DNA of 64,000 nucleotides from NCBI GenBank assembly GCA_944472155.2, contig OX235273.1, positions 107,778,582 through 107,842,581 of the forward strand, read 5' to 3'. Of the stretch, positions 42,160 to 54,793 are shown in pieces. Each line of letters starts with the position of its first letter. Positions within the stretch are counted from its first letter, which is position 1. The notes under the pieces were generated by a model. The model saw only the letters and a list, made by a program, of their open reading frames with translations. It ran no database searches and had not been told where the DNA came from. A program made the position numbers and the translations under genes. Origin of the DNA: Trichobilharzia szidati. Lineage: Eukaryota; Platyhelminthes; Trematoda; Strigeidida; Schistosomatidae.

Positions 42160-42924
42160 CTGTTAGTGAACATTGAATGTTTGTTTATTTGAACTGGTCT
42201 GTATATGGTGGGAGACAACAATGGCTACCGTTGCTTAGTCGTCGACAGACGATTGGAAGAATACGATCAAAAGTATTACTGTAAATTTTATTGTCGTTTA
42301 TTTGCAGGCTTTGCATATAGAATAAATATTCTTACTATCCTACCGTTTTCTGTTATTCTGCATTGTTTACTGTCCATAATATTCTGCGTGTTAAGTCTAG
42401 TCTTCTGAAATCAGTGATAACTTCAGCGTCTTCGTGATCTGGACAATTGGCATAGTTCTATGCAGATCAGATCAATATCTGGGTACGACACAAGTACTAC
42501 AGAACAAAACTAGTTAACCAATATTCAACCATGGAAATTACCTCAGAACCAACTAGAATATGCCCAGCAAGGCGGAATCAAAGTTTTGTTCACAAGATTC
42601 AAACACATTCGTTGACTGACTCCTGCGCCTTTCATTGATGCATTCATTTTCTAATTGTATGCGCATGATATTCAGCTTAGTATTGTATACGTGTAAATTA
42701 TTAGACAAAACTGACTTCGATACTTCCTTCAATTATTCCCATGATCTCACTGTGGTAAAGAAGGAACAACGAAGTGTGCAGTATATGGCGACGTCTTTTA
42801 TTGCTATTAATCTTATCTACTGCATAAATCCTACAGTAATTCTAATATGGACGCTCAATAAGTACTCAAATAATTGAGTTACCTATCAAAAGTGCGAAAG
42901 GAAGTAAAATCATGGTATTAAGTT

Positions 42925-43045
42925 ATATTTGTCCAAACTAAGTACACTTTTAACAGTTTAAAACTATTTGGGCATTGGATATATGATATTCATTATGATG
43001 AAGGTTTTTTGTATTTCGCTCATTAAGAAATACAAAAATCTTTTA
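42925..43045 (-). pseudogene. PLE N-terminal fragment
   Basis: TTAACAGTTTAAAACTATTTGGGCATTGG and GATATTCAT followed by GTTTTTTGTATTTC match 56045-56115, the start of the PLE at 53600-56099 (MNIIYPMPK). A 27-bp inverted pair (TTATGATGAAGG.../...CTTTTATCATAA) lies at 42992-43050. Confidence 0.5.
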
Positions 43046-43299
43046 TCATAATCAGACTGTTAAACAGCACAACAGTGTGAGATATAAATAATTTAGCTGG
43101 AGTAAAGATACACGAAAAGGAAGGGTATGAAGTGTATATACAACACTGTTGTAATGACAGCAAGAATTAGGGAGAAAGTTTCTCTCAAAAGTTTATTCGA
43201 TTTTCACAGGTGCTTTATATCATTTACTTTGTATCTTCGTCAACATTCAAGAGTGCAGTTGAATGAAGATGCAGTTTTCCTGTTCATACCTTAGTTAGG

Positions 43300-44620
43300 T
43301 AATATTACCTACTTCCATTCAGATGGTCGGTTTAGGCTGCATACAACCGAGAATGATTTAAGTATCAATAGACAAAATATTCACACGCATCGGATGTTGA
43401 TCAAGAATGTGAGGACCACCAATAAATGGCATATAAAAATCAATATAAGTTTTGATAAGTTTGTCAGTACATGCGGAAATAATTATAAGAATATTCTCGA
43501 AGCCCTGGTTATGAAATTTAAGTCAGATATACTGGAGTAGAAACCACTCTTTTCAAAAATAAACTCAAAGCTGACGACGTGCCGGGATAAACCAAGCACA
43601 GCAAAAATGCAACGCTGTACTAGAATTCTCCAAACGCTGGATGAATCACTGCCTCCTGAAACAATTCCAGGTGTCGAAATCTCCTTTTTATACAATCTCT
43701 AACTGCATCCATTAGTTAACATGTACATGTATTCACACGCTGAACGGAAGAACGGTCAGGAGGATTTTCGACTGTTTGTCTGGTCACATGTCTACGAATT
43801 TGCAAATGTGTCAACAGCGTGATGGTTGCAACCTGACAGATGGTGGTCAGGAAGGAGATGGCTAAAAATTATTTCAGTTAAATGTAGTTAAAGTTGCTCC
43901 CGGTTTTGTGCATATCGCTGAAGCATCAATTAGACGGTTAAATTTACTATGGTTCCTTTCCATTATGCTACTGATTCCCGTGAAATTAATTGCCAACACT
44001 TTACAATAAATAATCTAGGCATGTGAATATATCAAACTGCCGATGAGTATTTCAACAGCGCATATTTTATTCTAATGGTAAGTTTCAGGGAAATAGAAAT
44101 TTTTGGGAATATTTTCTATTTGGAAATTCAATGGATTTCTATTCCTTTTGTTTTTATGGCATTTCAGTTTCCAGTTTGTTCGACATTTTCTGGCACATGG
44201 ACAGAAATACTACTGAGACATCAATTGATAAGATGGAACCTTCATGTAGTTTGTTCTACAATTACTGTCACCTCGTTTGCAACCAGCTAATAACAATTGG
44301 AAGTTATTCACTTCCTAGTTGAAGTGTCGAAATCATATGACAGTCGACAAACAGCTAACTGCTGTACTGCATGTCACGAAATCTATATGTCCACAGTTAA
44401 GTTGTGACTATCGAAGTGATTACCAACTAACCACATCAGTTCCTCACACCTACGACAGAAATGGGAAAATTACTCTTAAACGGACTTGAATTGCATAGAA
44501 GAATATTTCAACTTATGAAAGGGGAATTCACTTAGCAAGAAATTCTTGAACACACTTTGAAATATGACGATAACAGGGAGCCCACGTGATATGGATATAT
44601 TGAATGGATTGCTGGATATG
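43300..44620 (+). repeat. Diverged duplication, copy 1 (unknown family)
   Basis: Block by block it parallels 48180-49720: ACAACCGAGAATGATTTAAGTATC, CAGTACATGCGGAAATAATT, GGAGGATTTTCGACTGT, GGTTGCAACCTGACAGATGG, and the end GATAACAGGGAGCCCACGTGA. About 70-75% alike by eye, no long coding frame. It may be a dispersed element or an old segmental duplication. Confidence 0.55.
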
Positions 44621-44689
44621 ATTAGCTTTACGTTTCACTATGTAGAGGCATAATGCAGGAGATTTTTAGTTCCATTATAGATACGACTT

Positions 44690-44840
44690 TATTTTGATAA
44701 ATCACACAGTGTTATACAGTAATATTAACTGATGACGTTTCGAGCACAAATTATTGCCAGTCCTAGTCATGTCAAGTGAGTGACTTGATGTGATTATGAG
44801 CAGTAATTTGTGCTCGAAAGGTGGTCATAAATAAATGAAT
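44690..44840. mobile_element. Small palindromic PLE remnant
   Basis: TTTGATAAATCACACAGTG ... GACGTTTCGAGCACAAATTATTG on one side and TTATGAGCAGTAATTTGTGCTCGAAAGG on the other are inverted; arm type as at 21529-21663. The right arm is cut off at about 44840. A palindromic PLE in decay, no internal coding. Confidence 0.55.
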
Positions 44841-45542
44841 GACCAATACTTACTAATCCCATAATTTGATTACAGTAATTATTTCTGAAGTGATAGAACA
44901 CTAACAGATAAGGCCAGAAATGTTCGACTGTGTACAAAAGAATGGAATTCAGCTGGTGGGCAGTGGTTTATCCCGTATATGCTAACGTATTCATTCGATG
45001 AAACGAAAAAACGAGCCATTTCTCAGCGAATAAATAATGAGTAAGTAATCACAAAAGGTCAGTCCAGAAACAAGATAATGACTCGTTAACTGAAATCTGC
45101 CGATGACAGAGCAGTCTACATTAGTCTCAGCTGAATAAAATGTCAGTAACAAACAAAAGTTGAAGAAAACGTTTGCGAAATCGTTATACTACTATCAATA
45201 GATAAGTAGGTCAATGTTTGTAAACAAAATGGTCAGATGCAGTCACCATCGGTACTATTCATTCCGTGTTACAGTCAACCTCATTAATTCTGATTGAACT
45301 CAAAGATAAGTATGATCTAATCAAAATTCGTCTTATAGGATTTATGGAAGCGCTGATGATTCAAATGGGAATTTGGAAAATGTGATGCTCTAATAATATC
45401 AACCTTAATGCAATCCAAAAACTAAAAACACATCAAGATAATCTGTGTCAGCTAAAAATCTCCTGCATTATGCCTCGACATAGTAAAATGTAAAGCCAAT
45501 TATATGCAGGAATTTACCCATAAATGTCTGTTATTTCTTCAG

Positions 45543-45680
45543 CTGGTGTTTGTCTCTCAAATGTCAGAAAAATCGTTACTTTGCAAACTTACGAAAGATG
45601 ATGCACCGAAGAATACCGCCAACTACGAAATACAATCTTTCAAGGCTCTTTCCAATATTTCTCGTTTTCAGGTCATCAGG
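45543..45680 (+). CDS. Host gene B, possible penultimate exon
   Basis: Acceptor TGTTATTTCTTCAG, 46 codons (VFVSQMSEKSLLCKLTKDD then ANYEIQSFKALSNISRF), donor CATCAGG|GTATGA, phase 0 at both ends. A stronger donor GTAAGT at 45689 would leave a stop in this frame, or needs another frame, which is also open. Chosen because phase 0 fits the exon at 46102. Confidence 0.35.
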
Positions 45681-46101
45681 GTATGAAGGTAAGTAATGTC
45701 GATTATATTACGTCATCTAACTTACTGACTCAATCTTACTTTAGTTGCTGTCCAATTAACCTTGCTTCATTCTTGTATCACCTAATTAATTATCTAAACT
45801 TGACAAACATCATGCGCTCAAAAACTAAAATATTGGTATATAAATACGATCGTACAACTATGTGAATGAGTGTGCCAAAAGGAGTCTCTTCTCTTAACGT
45901 CTTCTCTTTTTCAAATGAGCTATTTCCATCTGTTTCTTGGTGCATTAAATCAAAATAACGTTGAACAATGCACAGATTCCAAAATGTGTATATAGAGTCT
46001 AAATCCTCATTACATTTCATACTACTCATAAGTAGTTTGCTGGTCATTTCATATTTCAGTAGCATTACTAGGTGTATATTATTGAAAATTTATAAAATCA
46101 G

Positions 46102-46215
46102 GAACCTCCAGACGATGAGGTGAAGTATCTGATGTGGGGTTTCATTTTAAAATTCATTAAAGAAAACGGCGCACCTGAGGACTACGTGGTGAAGGAAGAG
46201 ATTGCGTTCTCTTAG
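46102..46215 (+). CDS. Host gene B, possible terminal exon
   Basis: Acceptor TATAAAATCAG, then 37 codons (EPPDDEVKYLMWGFILKF then KENGAPEDYVVKEEIAF) and TAG at 46213-46215. The composition is strikingly protein-like (acidic start, hydrophobic helix, charged end) for AT-rich surroundings. Phase 0, compatible with the exon at 45543-45680. No family recognised. Confidence 0.4.
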   Translation, partial: EPPDDEVKYLMWGFILKFIKENGAPEDYVVKEEIAFS

Positions 46216-46219
46216 TTAT

Positions 46220-47075
46220 ATTATTCCACTTGGTGAGATATGTCGAGGAAGCGAATTAACGCCTTATTCAAATGAATCGAGGAGCGTTACTTATGAAAGC
46301 AAAATGCGACAGAAACTTAGTGGACAAAGTGAAAAGCTATTTGACAGTAATACTTTTGTTCAGACAGTGCAACTGGGAGGGTATTTTACAGGGGAACTAA
46401 TTCTTTACCACTAAGTGAAGGTTACAAAGGCTATTCAAAACAATCAGTTCCCTTTATGAATTTAGATAAAGCAATAAGAAGAGGTAATTTTTTTGAATCG
46501 AATTACGTCTTCTTATTGGTTTTTATAAAGGCTATTCAGTTCATAAAACACTGTTATGAAGAAGTTGAAAGACAATGAAACAACAGAATCAACCATTGAT
46601 TGAATGTATGGAGTTTTTAGAAATTGTGCAACAAATAACTAGTTTAACACTGTGAAATATCAGAATACACTGTGAATGACATATTGTGGGAAAAAAATCT
46701 TCATTTAGATATTTAGAATTAGATCTTCATCTATGGTTCTACTCTGATATATAAATATAAATACATATGCCAACGCGTCAAGATCATGATAATTAACAAA
46801 GAGAATTATAACACACAATGAAAGGATAGAAACGGTTACAACAAGTGAATTGCATAATGTACTATTCTGGAGAAAATGAACAGTAACTGAAGTGTCAACG
46901 AGTTTTCAAGTTGATTACGTAACAGATTATTATAGAAAAATAAAGTGATTTAGATAATTGTAATTTGTAATTAAAGATGAAGTAATCAGGAAAATAATTT
47001 GGACAATTATAATTTTTTAAAGGTTTAGGACGAGAGGGACGAAGTAGTCTGGTTTATACATTCATGCAACGATGG
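46220..47075. other. No recognisable feature
   Basis: Possible 3' untranslated region of gene B at its left end; otherwise plain. Confidence 0.3.
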
Positions 47076-47079
47076 CCAA

Positions 47080-47450
47080 GTTAAGGAAAGTGGTTGTACG
47101 AATTTCTTCTGCGCGAACAAATTCGACGTTTTCAGGTGCATTCCAATGACTTTAACTGTGTGTTGAGGATGGATTCTTTTTTAAAGCCAAATAACAATTG
47201 GTAGGATTGCTGCTTTACCATAAACTTTATATTCACTATCCAGGTGTGTTTAAATGGAGCTACGAATGGATCTTGTCTGTCTCTTGCTTAACCATGTTCA
47301 ATTATATTCGGAAATACGGCGATGAATCTGCCTAACTGTTTGCTCAGTGTAGCTGACTCCGCAATAGCAGTCAAACTGGTAAATACACATAGAGGAGACG
47401 AAATTAGGTGGTATTTTGGTCTTATTTCTCGAACGTAGAATAGAGGTCTA
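47080..47450 (-). pseudogene. PLE GIY-YIG endonuclease remnant
   Basis: On the - strand: FVSSMCIYQFDCYCGVSYTEQ (YIG lost to YTE), RQIHRRISEYN, a stop, LSKRQTRSIRSSI, a stop, and LFAQKKFVQPLSLTWP. Stops and frame breaks. Isolated from other PLE parts. Confidence 0.6.
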
Positions 47451-48179
47451 TTTTACTTTTGAAGTAACGAAACATCGTTTACAAAATATAACAGTGAATA
47501 TTGATTTGCAAGGCGATAGTGAAAGTGCTGATAAAATTGTGAACTGCTGTTAATAGAATTGAGAATGATACGTGTGTGTGTGTGTGCACACATTTTGACA
47601 GAATTGAAACTGTGATTTTCTCGCTTTTACATGTTGAAAAACGTTTATCAAAGGCACTATAAAAGCCTGGGCGTTGAAACAACTTTGAATATCATGACAG
47701 AAAGACAGTTTATGAATGAGGGATGACAAATTTTGTTTTGTTTTTCTGCTGTTTTAGATTTTCATCTTTTAACTTTTTTGTTTATTTTACTTATCTAAAG
47801 TATTGAACTGCGATAAGATTTAACTTTAATTCAGAATTTCTTTATTTTGGTTATCTTATAGGTTGACTCAGTCCGATTGCTCTAGGCAGTGGTCGACTGT
47901 AACTTTACCAGTATTTTATGAAATGCGTTGCTTTTCTCAGTAAAACTTACTGGTAAATATTCTGCTACTCTGGATACACTCTAGTGACTGAATGAATAGA
48001 GCAGAAAGTTTTTTCTCCATACTGTTCTCACCTTTTACAAAAGCTCCGTTTTGTTTATATTTTATCCTCGTTAACATATAAGACTCCAAATAAATCAAGA
48101 TATAGTATTCCTGCTTGTAACTACACCTGGATTATTTTGAACAGAGGAGAAACAAGAAACTGAGTAAGGTAATATACAC

Positions 48180-49720
48180 CATTTCATTATGTTGGTCATT
48201 TTCAACTGAGATACAACCAAGAACGATTTCAATATCAATATTACTAAATATTCATACACATTTGATGTTAATGAACAACGTGAGCATGAGGGCCATTAAT
48301 ACATGGTATAGTATGAGGTAGTAAAAGCTTTTGGTAGGTTTGTTAGTAAATGCAGAAATAATTGTTAGAATGTTATAGAAGCACCGATTATGAATTCAAA
48401 GTTATATCTAGTGGAGCAGAAACCGGTCTTCCTAAAACTGGTGCCTACTGAAACAATTCAAGGTTTAAAAAACTGCGTTTTATATTACTTCTAAATGTAA
48501 CCATCGATTTACGTGCACATGCGTTCTCTTGCACGGCAGACTCAAAGAAAGGAGGATTTCTGACTGTCTATTTGTTCAAATGTGTCAAGGAACTTAACTC
48601 TAATTTCCTATTATTTGCGAAAACACTCAGAATCGACCATTACTATGAACGATTATCAACTTTAACTCCAAAACACAAGGACTTGTAATAAGTTGTATTG
48701 CTCGAAAATTAAAATCGATATTGGTACAAAGTCTATAAACAAATGTTTTACAAGGAATGTACTATACTTTTATTCTTTTTCTTTCGTCTTCTTCCAACTT
48801 GTAAACGAATGAATTATTCGCGCCTTTGAGTTGCCACCAATGGCGACCAAGGCCAATGAACCAGCGTTCAACGTTCACATTCATTTACAACATGACTATG
48901 AACTTGTAAGTGAACGGCACGAAAGTGTTCAGCGATGTGACTGGTTGCAACCTGAAAGATAGTGGTCAATATAGAGATGTCTCAAAACTACTTGATTTGA
49001 ATAAAATTCAAGGTGATTCCTGTTTCTTGCATACCGCTGCCGCTGAAGTCATTGATTGTTAAGATAATTATTGTCCCTTTCCAGCATGCTGCTCAGTCAC
49101 ATGGTATTAATCACTAACTCATCAATTATTAAGCTAAAAATGTGAATATTTCAATCTACTGAGTGGTGTTTTGATAGCAAGCATTTCATTGTCACAGTAA
49201 ATGTTAAGGAAATAGAAATATATTTAGCAATATTTCGTAGTTGAGAATTGAAGGAAATACGATCCCTGTTATTGTTATGACATTTCGATACCTGTTAAAT
49301 TTCAAGTTTGTCTGACCTTTGTGGCAGACGGATGGAGAAACCAATGAGACATCCATGAATGCACTGAAATGTTCATGTTATTTTTTCTACAATTTGTGGC
49401 ACCTCGTTTTCAGTCAGCTATTAGGCAGTGAACATTATTCAGTTCCTCGTCTAAATGCTAAAATATGATAGGCATCGACCAACCAACCATCCTACCAGAT
49501 ATCACGAAATTTAAATATCAATACTGAAGCTGTGATCATTGAAATGATTATCAACCAACCGCATCAGTTCGTTACAAGACACCTACAACAGAAATGGAAA
49601 ATTACTGATAAATAAGTAAAATTGCTAAAGCTTACATAAATGCAAATTAACTTAGCAAGGATGCGTTGAGCACACTGTGAAATATGGTGATAACAGGGAG
49701 TCCACGTGAGTTTTAATTTA
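48180..49720 (+). repeat. Diverged duplication, copy 2
   Basis: Partner of 43300-44620, same strand, ~4.9 kb away. It has about 330 extra bases at 48595-48925 between GTGTCAA and GTGTTCAGCG. Ends alike: GATAACAGGGAGTCCACGTGA near 49690-49710. Confidence 0.55.
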
Positions 49721-49724
49721 TTTA

Positions 49725-51940
49725 TGCTCGGTTGTTCACTGTCACATGTTTCTAGTAACATTTCATGGCAGTTCTCATTCAGTTGGTTATAATTAAGATA
49801 GTGCATCTTGGTGTTTTTACAATTTAACCTCAAAACCATTTCAACAAATTAATCCGGCTTATTCAGGGTGTGAAAATGCAAACTGTAAACACAGTTTGAG
49901 GAGCGATTGGGATTTCAGGAGTTCCTTCATTAAATGAAGAGAAAATGACAGAATATTGCTTCTCAGGATATCCTGAAAATCTCTTGAACTCTGTGGCATT
50001 CACAATATGCAACCCTATACTGCTTATTATTAGTATTTTATGGAGTGAACATGCACAGATTAGACGATTGCAAAGAGTTAGACAAATACACGCGTATTTG
50101 CTTTTTCAATAATTTGGAAATTAAAGTTCAAAATCTGTTAATCCACAACAGCACATCCCAGAGGTTCTCAGGTAACTGGTGAATGAAATAGATTTTTCCG
50201 AACAGTTTCCTCTGAGGAATGAAAGAGTCACTTTGATGAAGAAAATAACATAATCATTCAATGTAGATTACCTGATGTCTCGATAACTGCCTCAGAGGAA
50301 TTCATTCGGACTATGGACAACTGAAACGCCTCCTCTTATGCCCAGACGTGCTTTAAATGGATCTTTAAATTCTCTCAACTTTATTCCGATTAAATGTATC
50401 AGTCTGATTTATCCAAGCTTCACGTTTGGAAAACTTGGTGTCTCATACATCTATGCATTCGAACTGGCAACAGAGAAGTTAAGAGGTCCCATGAATTAGG
50501 CTGTAAGTGGAACACTATGCGGTCTGATTCCTCCTAGTGAATACGATGAAAAGAAGAGAGCTATGACTTCCAGGACAAAATATATCTGAGTACATTCTAA
50601 TCGTACTTGAAGAAGGAAGTGTCGTTAATACATCGTGTATTTCAGTGCTGTTGGTAAGTAGAATTCTGACACAGTATCTGAGAATCTATTGTAGAAATGA
50701 TGAAACCAATCGATGAATTTTATTATTCTTGGGAGAAAGTAAATCCTTCAATTTTGGTCTCGTCTGGGATTATTAATCAAATAATTTTTGAAGAAATATT
50801 TAATAAACATCAAAGCGGATGGAGTTGGCTTCTCGCAAATCTGTCTCTTTTGCTGAGGGTATAATCAGCGAGGCAAGTGTTCCAACTACTCCACAGAATA
50901 ATTTTGTCCCTAAATTAGGATGGAATATTTCTTCCACAGTACATGCAACCGATACTCTTGGAACAGGTCTACGTATGTGTCACGATATGATTTGACACCA
51001 GTGCAATGGTGATGAATTCAGCAAATAAACCAGGCACATTCAGCTATTCTCAGACAGATGAATTCCGTCATCCGTTCGACTTATGTATGGAATATAAGGC
51101 AGGAATTGAATTTAAAAATCATTCTTCATCATAATTGAGATTCAACTATTCTCTGTTGCTGTATTTCGACAATATTCCGTTTTGAAACGGTATCTTGTAA
51201 GTGTCTGATCATTATCAGTCAATTGTGGTTATACTGGTGATGTAACAACAGAAGGCAAGACACGGAAGCCAAGGTACATTTTCAAGTGGTCAACCAGGGA
51301 ATTGCATCTACACAGTTTGTATTCTTTAGGCAAACACTGAGCGGATGATTTTGATTCACATTAAATGACATGAAATAGGATGTTCAAATACACATATATT
51401 ATTCTGTTGCTAATGCACCATTGAACTGCTGGAATAGTATTACCAGACGTGAACATCAACAAATTCAATGATTCTCACTGGGAGAATAATATTCCATTGG
51501 AACCACTGTCTGTATCACTCCAGCACAGTTACTAGTATTTATTGAAATATTCAATCTTTCAATTTGCTAAATTGTTTGAATTGGCCGGTGTGATGACTTT
51601 TCTAGCAGTGACTAAGCAGTTACGGCCACAAATATCAAACTGCCTGTCAAATGCCAGTGTGAGTTGCTTGATATCTTAATACGTTCATTCTATTTGTGTT
51701 ATAATGACGCCTGTTTCAAACTTCGATGTGTAGATGAAACGTTAACAGTACAAAAGAAATAATAACTTAAGACCCCACTCACCCGTTTTTGGAAGTTTTT
51801 CTTTCACTGTAAAATGATGTTTTATTATTAATAATGTGTTTGGAATGCGTAAGATAAAATTATGCTATCGGATTTTTAATTTCTCCTTGCATATTCAAAA
51901 TTCAAATGAGTATTTGTTGTATCTCAGCATAGTTTCTAGA
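49725..51940. other. No recognisable feature
   Basis: A short TGTAACAACAGAAGGCAAG at 51240-51258 resembles the first bases of the LTR-like family, but the rest does not follow. No coding seen. Confidence 0.35.
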
Positions 51941-51945
51941 AATTC

Positions 51946-52377
51946 TTAGAAGGATGGGTGGAGAAGATCAACAGATGGCTGAACACATCGGAAATTAACA
52001 GTAATTTCTAGTGCTGATATGACATGACCTGTGTGAGTAATGGATTCTATAAATTTGCTTGTCGCCGTGAATCCCACACCAGTTAAATGTAAGAATGCCG
52101 TGGCATTATTCCACATATTCCTACGAAATGACGGCATGCAATTGCATCCAGTGTGATTATAGAAAGATATCAACCAACACTGGTGAAATTGAATTTTGTC
52201 ACAGGAATTACACAACCGCGTATTACTGTACATTCTGCCGACGGAATTTATTACATGTATTGACAGTGCTGAGCACTCTGATTGATCCCTATTCGAAGTC
52301 TGATGGATGCTAAGAATAGGAATAAACGTATTCAACACTAACTTACAATCATAAACTGAAATGATGCAGTACACCAA
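51946..52377 (-). CDS. Unrecognised 143-codon open frame
   Basis: Open for 143 codons, Cys/His/Ser/Thr-rich (CNSCDKIQFHQCW, NHTGCNCMPSFRRN). Long for chance in this base composition, but the opposite strand is also open over part of it (52095-52313) and no splice or start context stands out. Could be spurious or a remnant of an unknown element. Confidence 0.2.
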   Translation of the reverse strand: MVYCIISVYDCKLVLNTFIPILSIHQTSNRDQSECSALSIHVINSVGRMYSNTRLCNSCDKIQFHQCWLISFYNHTGCNCMPSFRRNMWNNATAFLHLTGVGFTATSKFIESITHTGHVISALEITVNFRCVQPSVDLLHPSF

Positions 52378-52379
52378 TG

Positions 52380-53590
52380 AATCCGGTATACGAAGTCATT
52401 CATACAGACGCAGAAAACAGCACTGCATAAATTTCATAGCAGATAAAGCACGAATTCTTACACGAAAATGATAAAGGTCACTCTCTACTACCGGATGTGT
52501 TTGTCATGATGAAAATCTGAATACCTTTAATATCACTCATTGGTAGTTGAACAGCGGATCAGCCAGTGTAACTACTAAAATTATCCATATCTTGGATGGA
52601 TCACTGTTTCTAGAGTATATATTTACTGTAGAATTTATCTACATCAGCGAATGTTCTCTTCCTAAGGGATTACCGCTTGTCGCGCATACCAGCTGTATAA
52701 TTCTTTCATTGACTATTCATGCATCAACTTTCCACAATCACTAGAATTCCTCTTCATGGCGACGAAATACAAAATGTCAACAAGTAACTGGGGTAGTAGC
52801 CTCCAGATGAGTTATTTGGAACTATTTTATGCTGAATATGTTTTATGATCTAATTCCAGAAAAAATGCAACAGAATACAGCGTACTCTGCTGTCGGAATT
52901 ATATTTGGCTTACAATATAACATTTGAATAATGCAAAATAGAAACAACATACATTCCTTTTCTGATAAAAATAAGGGTTTTTAACAAGATTTGAAGTCTA
53001 TAGACAGTAATTAACACTTGACAAACTGTTATAAATAATGAAATTTATCATCCCATAGAGGTGGTAGTGAGAATCTAAGAAGAGAAGTCATAATAAATGA
53101 AGTGCTTGCCAAATAACAAACTTTACTTTCTTCCCTCTTTTTTTCATATTCCAAATCTTTACGTTGTCTCCCAGTCTCTTATGTGTGCCATTGGCCTATA
53201 CACAATTTAACCTGTATTGTGATAATTCTTATTCTTTTGCTTTCTATATAAACGAGTATGACAGGTACTTGCATGGTCAGAATGTTCGAAATATGTTGGT
53301 TTCAGATAAGCTACGTCTTCTTATTGTTTTGTCAAAACTATAAAATGGAAATAATTGCTGGAAATAGCAAGTGTTCACTTAAAACGAAGAGAATATTCAT
53401 CTGTTTGGTTGAACGTATTATTACGGGATTGATATCTAATTTCAGCTTATTGCAGCGTCTCATTTATCAACTGCATTTTTGACGAACTAACAACAATACA
53501 TTGACAGGAGTAAGAATCAAAGATTAGGCGTTAATAATCCATGACGGCTTGCTAAAACACCCACTGAACTGTATGTCACGTGGATTGTAA
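52380..53590. other. No recognisable feature
   Basis: Short frames only; the PLE at 53.6 kb begins to be recognisable after this. Confidence 0.35.
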
Positions 53591-54428
53591 GAAAGACCTA
53601 AGTTGCTGAATGATATCGCATCACATTCCAAGCAACCGTTTTATTTTATAGACACAACTAGATAGAGAATCTTTAGGGATTTGGTCTTTTGTATGGACAA
53701 GGTTGTTTCGTAGTGTTTCTGATGTTTTGAAGAAAACTCTAATGTCGAGCTGATTGAGTACTCTTCTGATATCATCTGACGTCTCTGCAATATATGGAAT
53801 GACGACTGTTGATGTCTATGTTTTCGGAATGCGTTTTTGGCCGTACTTAATGTCTGTGTTGATTTTGTTGATGAAGTTCCATGGGAAGTTGTTTTGCTTG
53901 AGAGTTTCGGTAATGTTTGATATTTCTTCTTCTTTTTCTTTCTCATCCATTAACATCAAAGAGTGTGCTCGTCTAAGAAGACTTGAAACAACTGATACTT
54001 TTGCGCTGATGGGGTGTGATGATTGAGTCTAAATATTTATTTGAGTGGGTTTTCTTCCTGAATATGGATATACTAAAATGTCCATTTTCCCTTCTCTTAA
54101 CTAGGCAGTCTAGAAATGGTAGTTCATCGACGTCTGATTCTGCTTCCGAAGTAAGCTGCATTCTGTGAGATTCACAGTTTATTTTCTCCAGAAATGAATT
54201 GTGTAGATCTCGTTCTAGTTACTACAAAAGTATCATCTATATATCTTAACCATATTTTAGGAGTGAGTATGCTTGGAAAGATATTATTTTCGAATCTATT
54301 CATGAAAAGGTTGGCGACTATTGGAGAGACTGGTGAACCCACAGCAACACCATTTGTCTGTCTATATAAACTCCCTTTAAATGTAAAATAATTATTTTCT
54401 AGACAGAATTTTAAGCTTTTAATTATTT

Positions 54429-54793
54429 CAGCGAAGAGGCTCTTTCCAACGAATTTATCATCAAGCTGTACAATCGTATATATATGGTTTTTAAGAAGTT
54501 ATATCCGGTGAGAGAATTGAAACATAGGTGTGAATGCATAAAATAATAACAATAATAATAATATGAAATGCAATTAAAACTAAAATGTTTGTGATTATAA
54601 TCGTTTTAATTGCATTTCATATTATTATTATTTCATGCATTCACACCTATGTTTCAATTCTCTCACCGGATATAACTTCTTAAAAACCATATATATACGA
54701 TTGTACAGCTTGATGATAAATTCGTTGAAAAGAGTCTCTTCGCTGAATCATTTGTTTTGATTTTCTATATGTTACAATGGGAATTTTCCATGA
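54429..54793. mobile_element. Palindromic minimal PLE inside PLE RT
   Basis: Arms 54429-54590 and 54606-54747 are near-identical reverse complements; a 46-nt tail follows (54748-54793, containing TTACAATGGGAATT, also in the 12056-12092 tail). Flanks TTTTAATTATTT at 54417-54428 and 54794-54805 are a 12-bp target duplication. It splits the RT between motif A and the QTNG motif. The arms match those of the 8.1-12.1 kb insertion. Confidence 0.85.
54706..54745 (+). ncRNA. Hammerhead-like motif in palindromic PLE arm
   Basis: Helix I CAGC (54706-54709) / GCTG (54742-54745), core TTGATGA at 54710-54716 (first C is T), GAAA at 54727-54730, helix III AAGA/TCTT, predicted cleavage after C54741. Helix II is not clear. 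The opposite arm carries the inverted equivalent. The changed core C predicts low activity. Confidence 0.4.
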
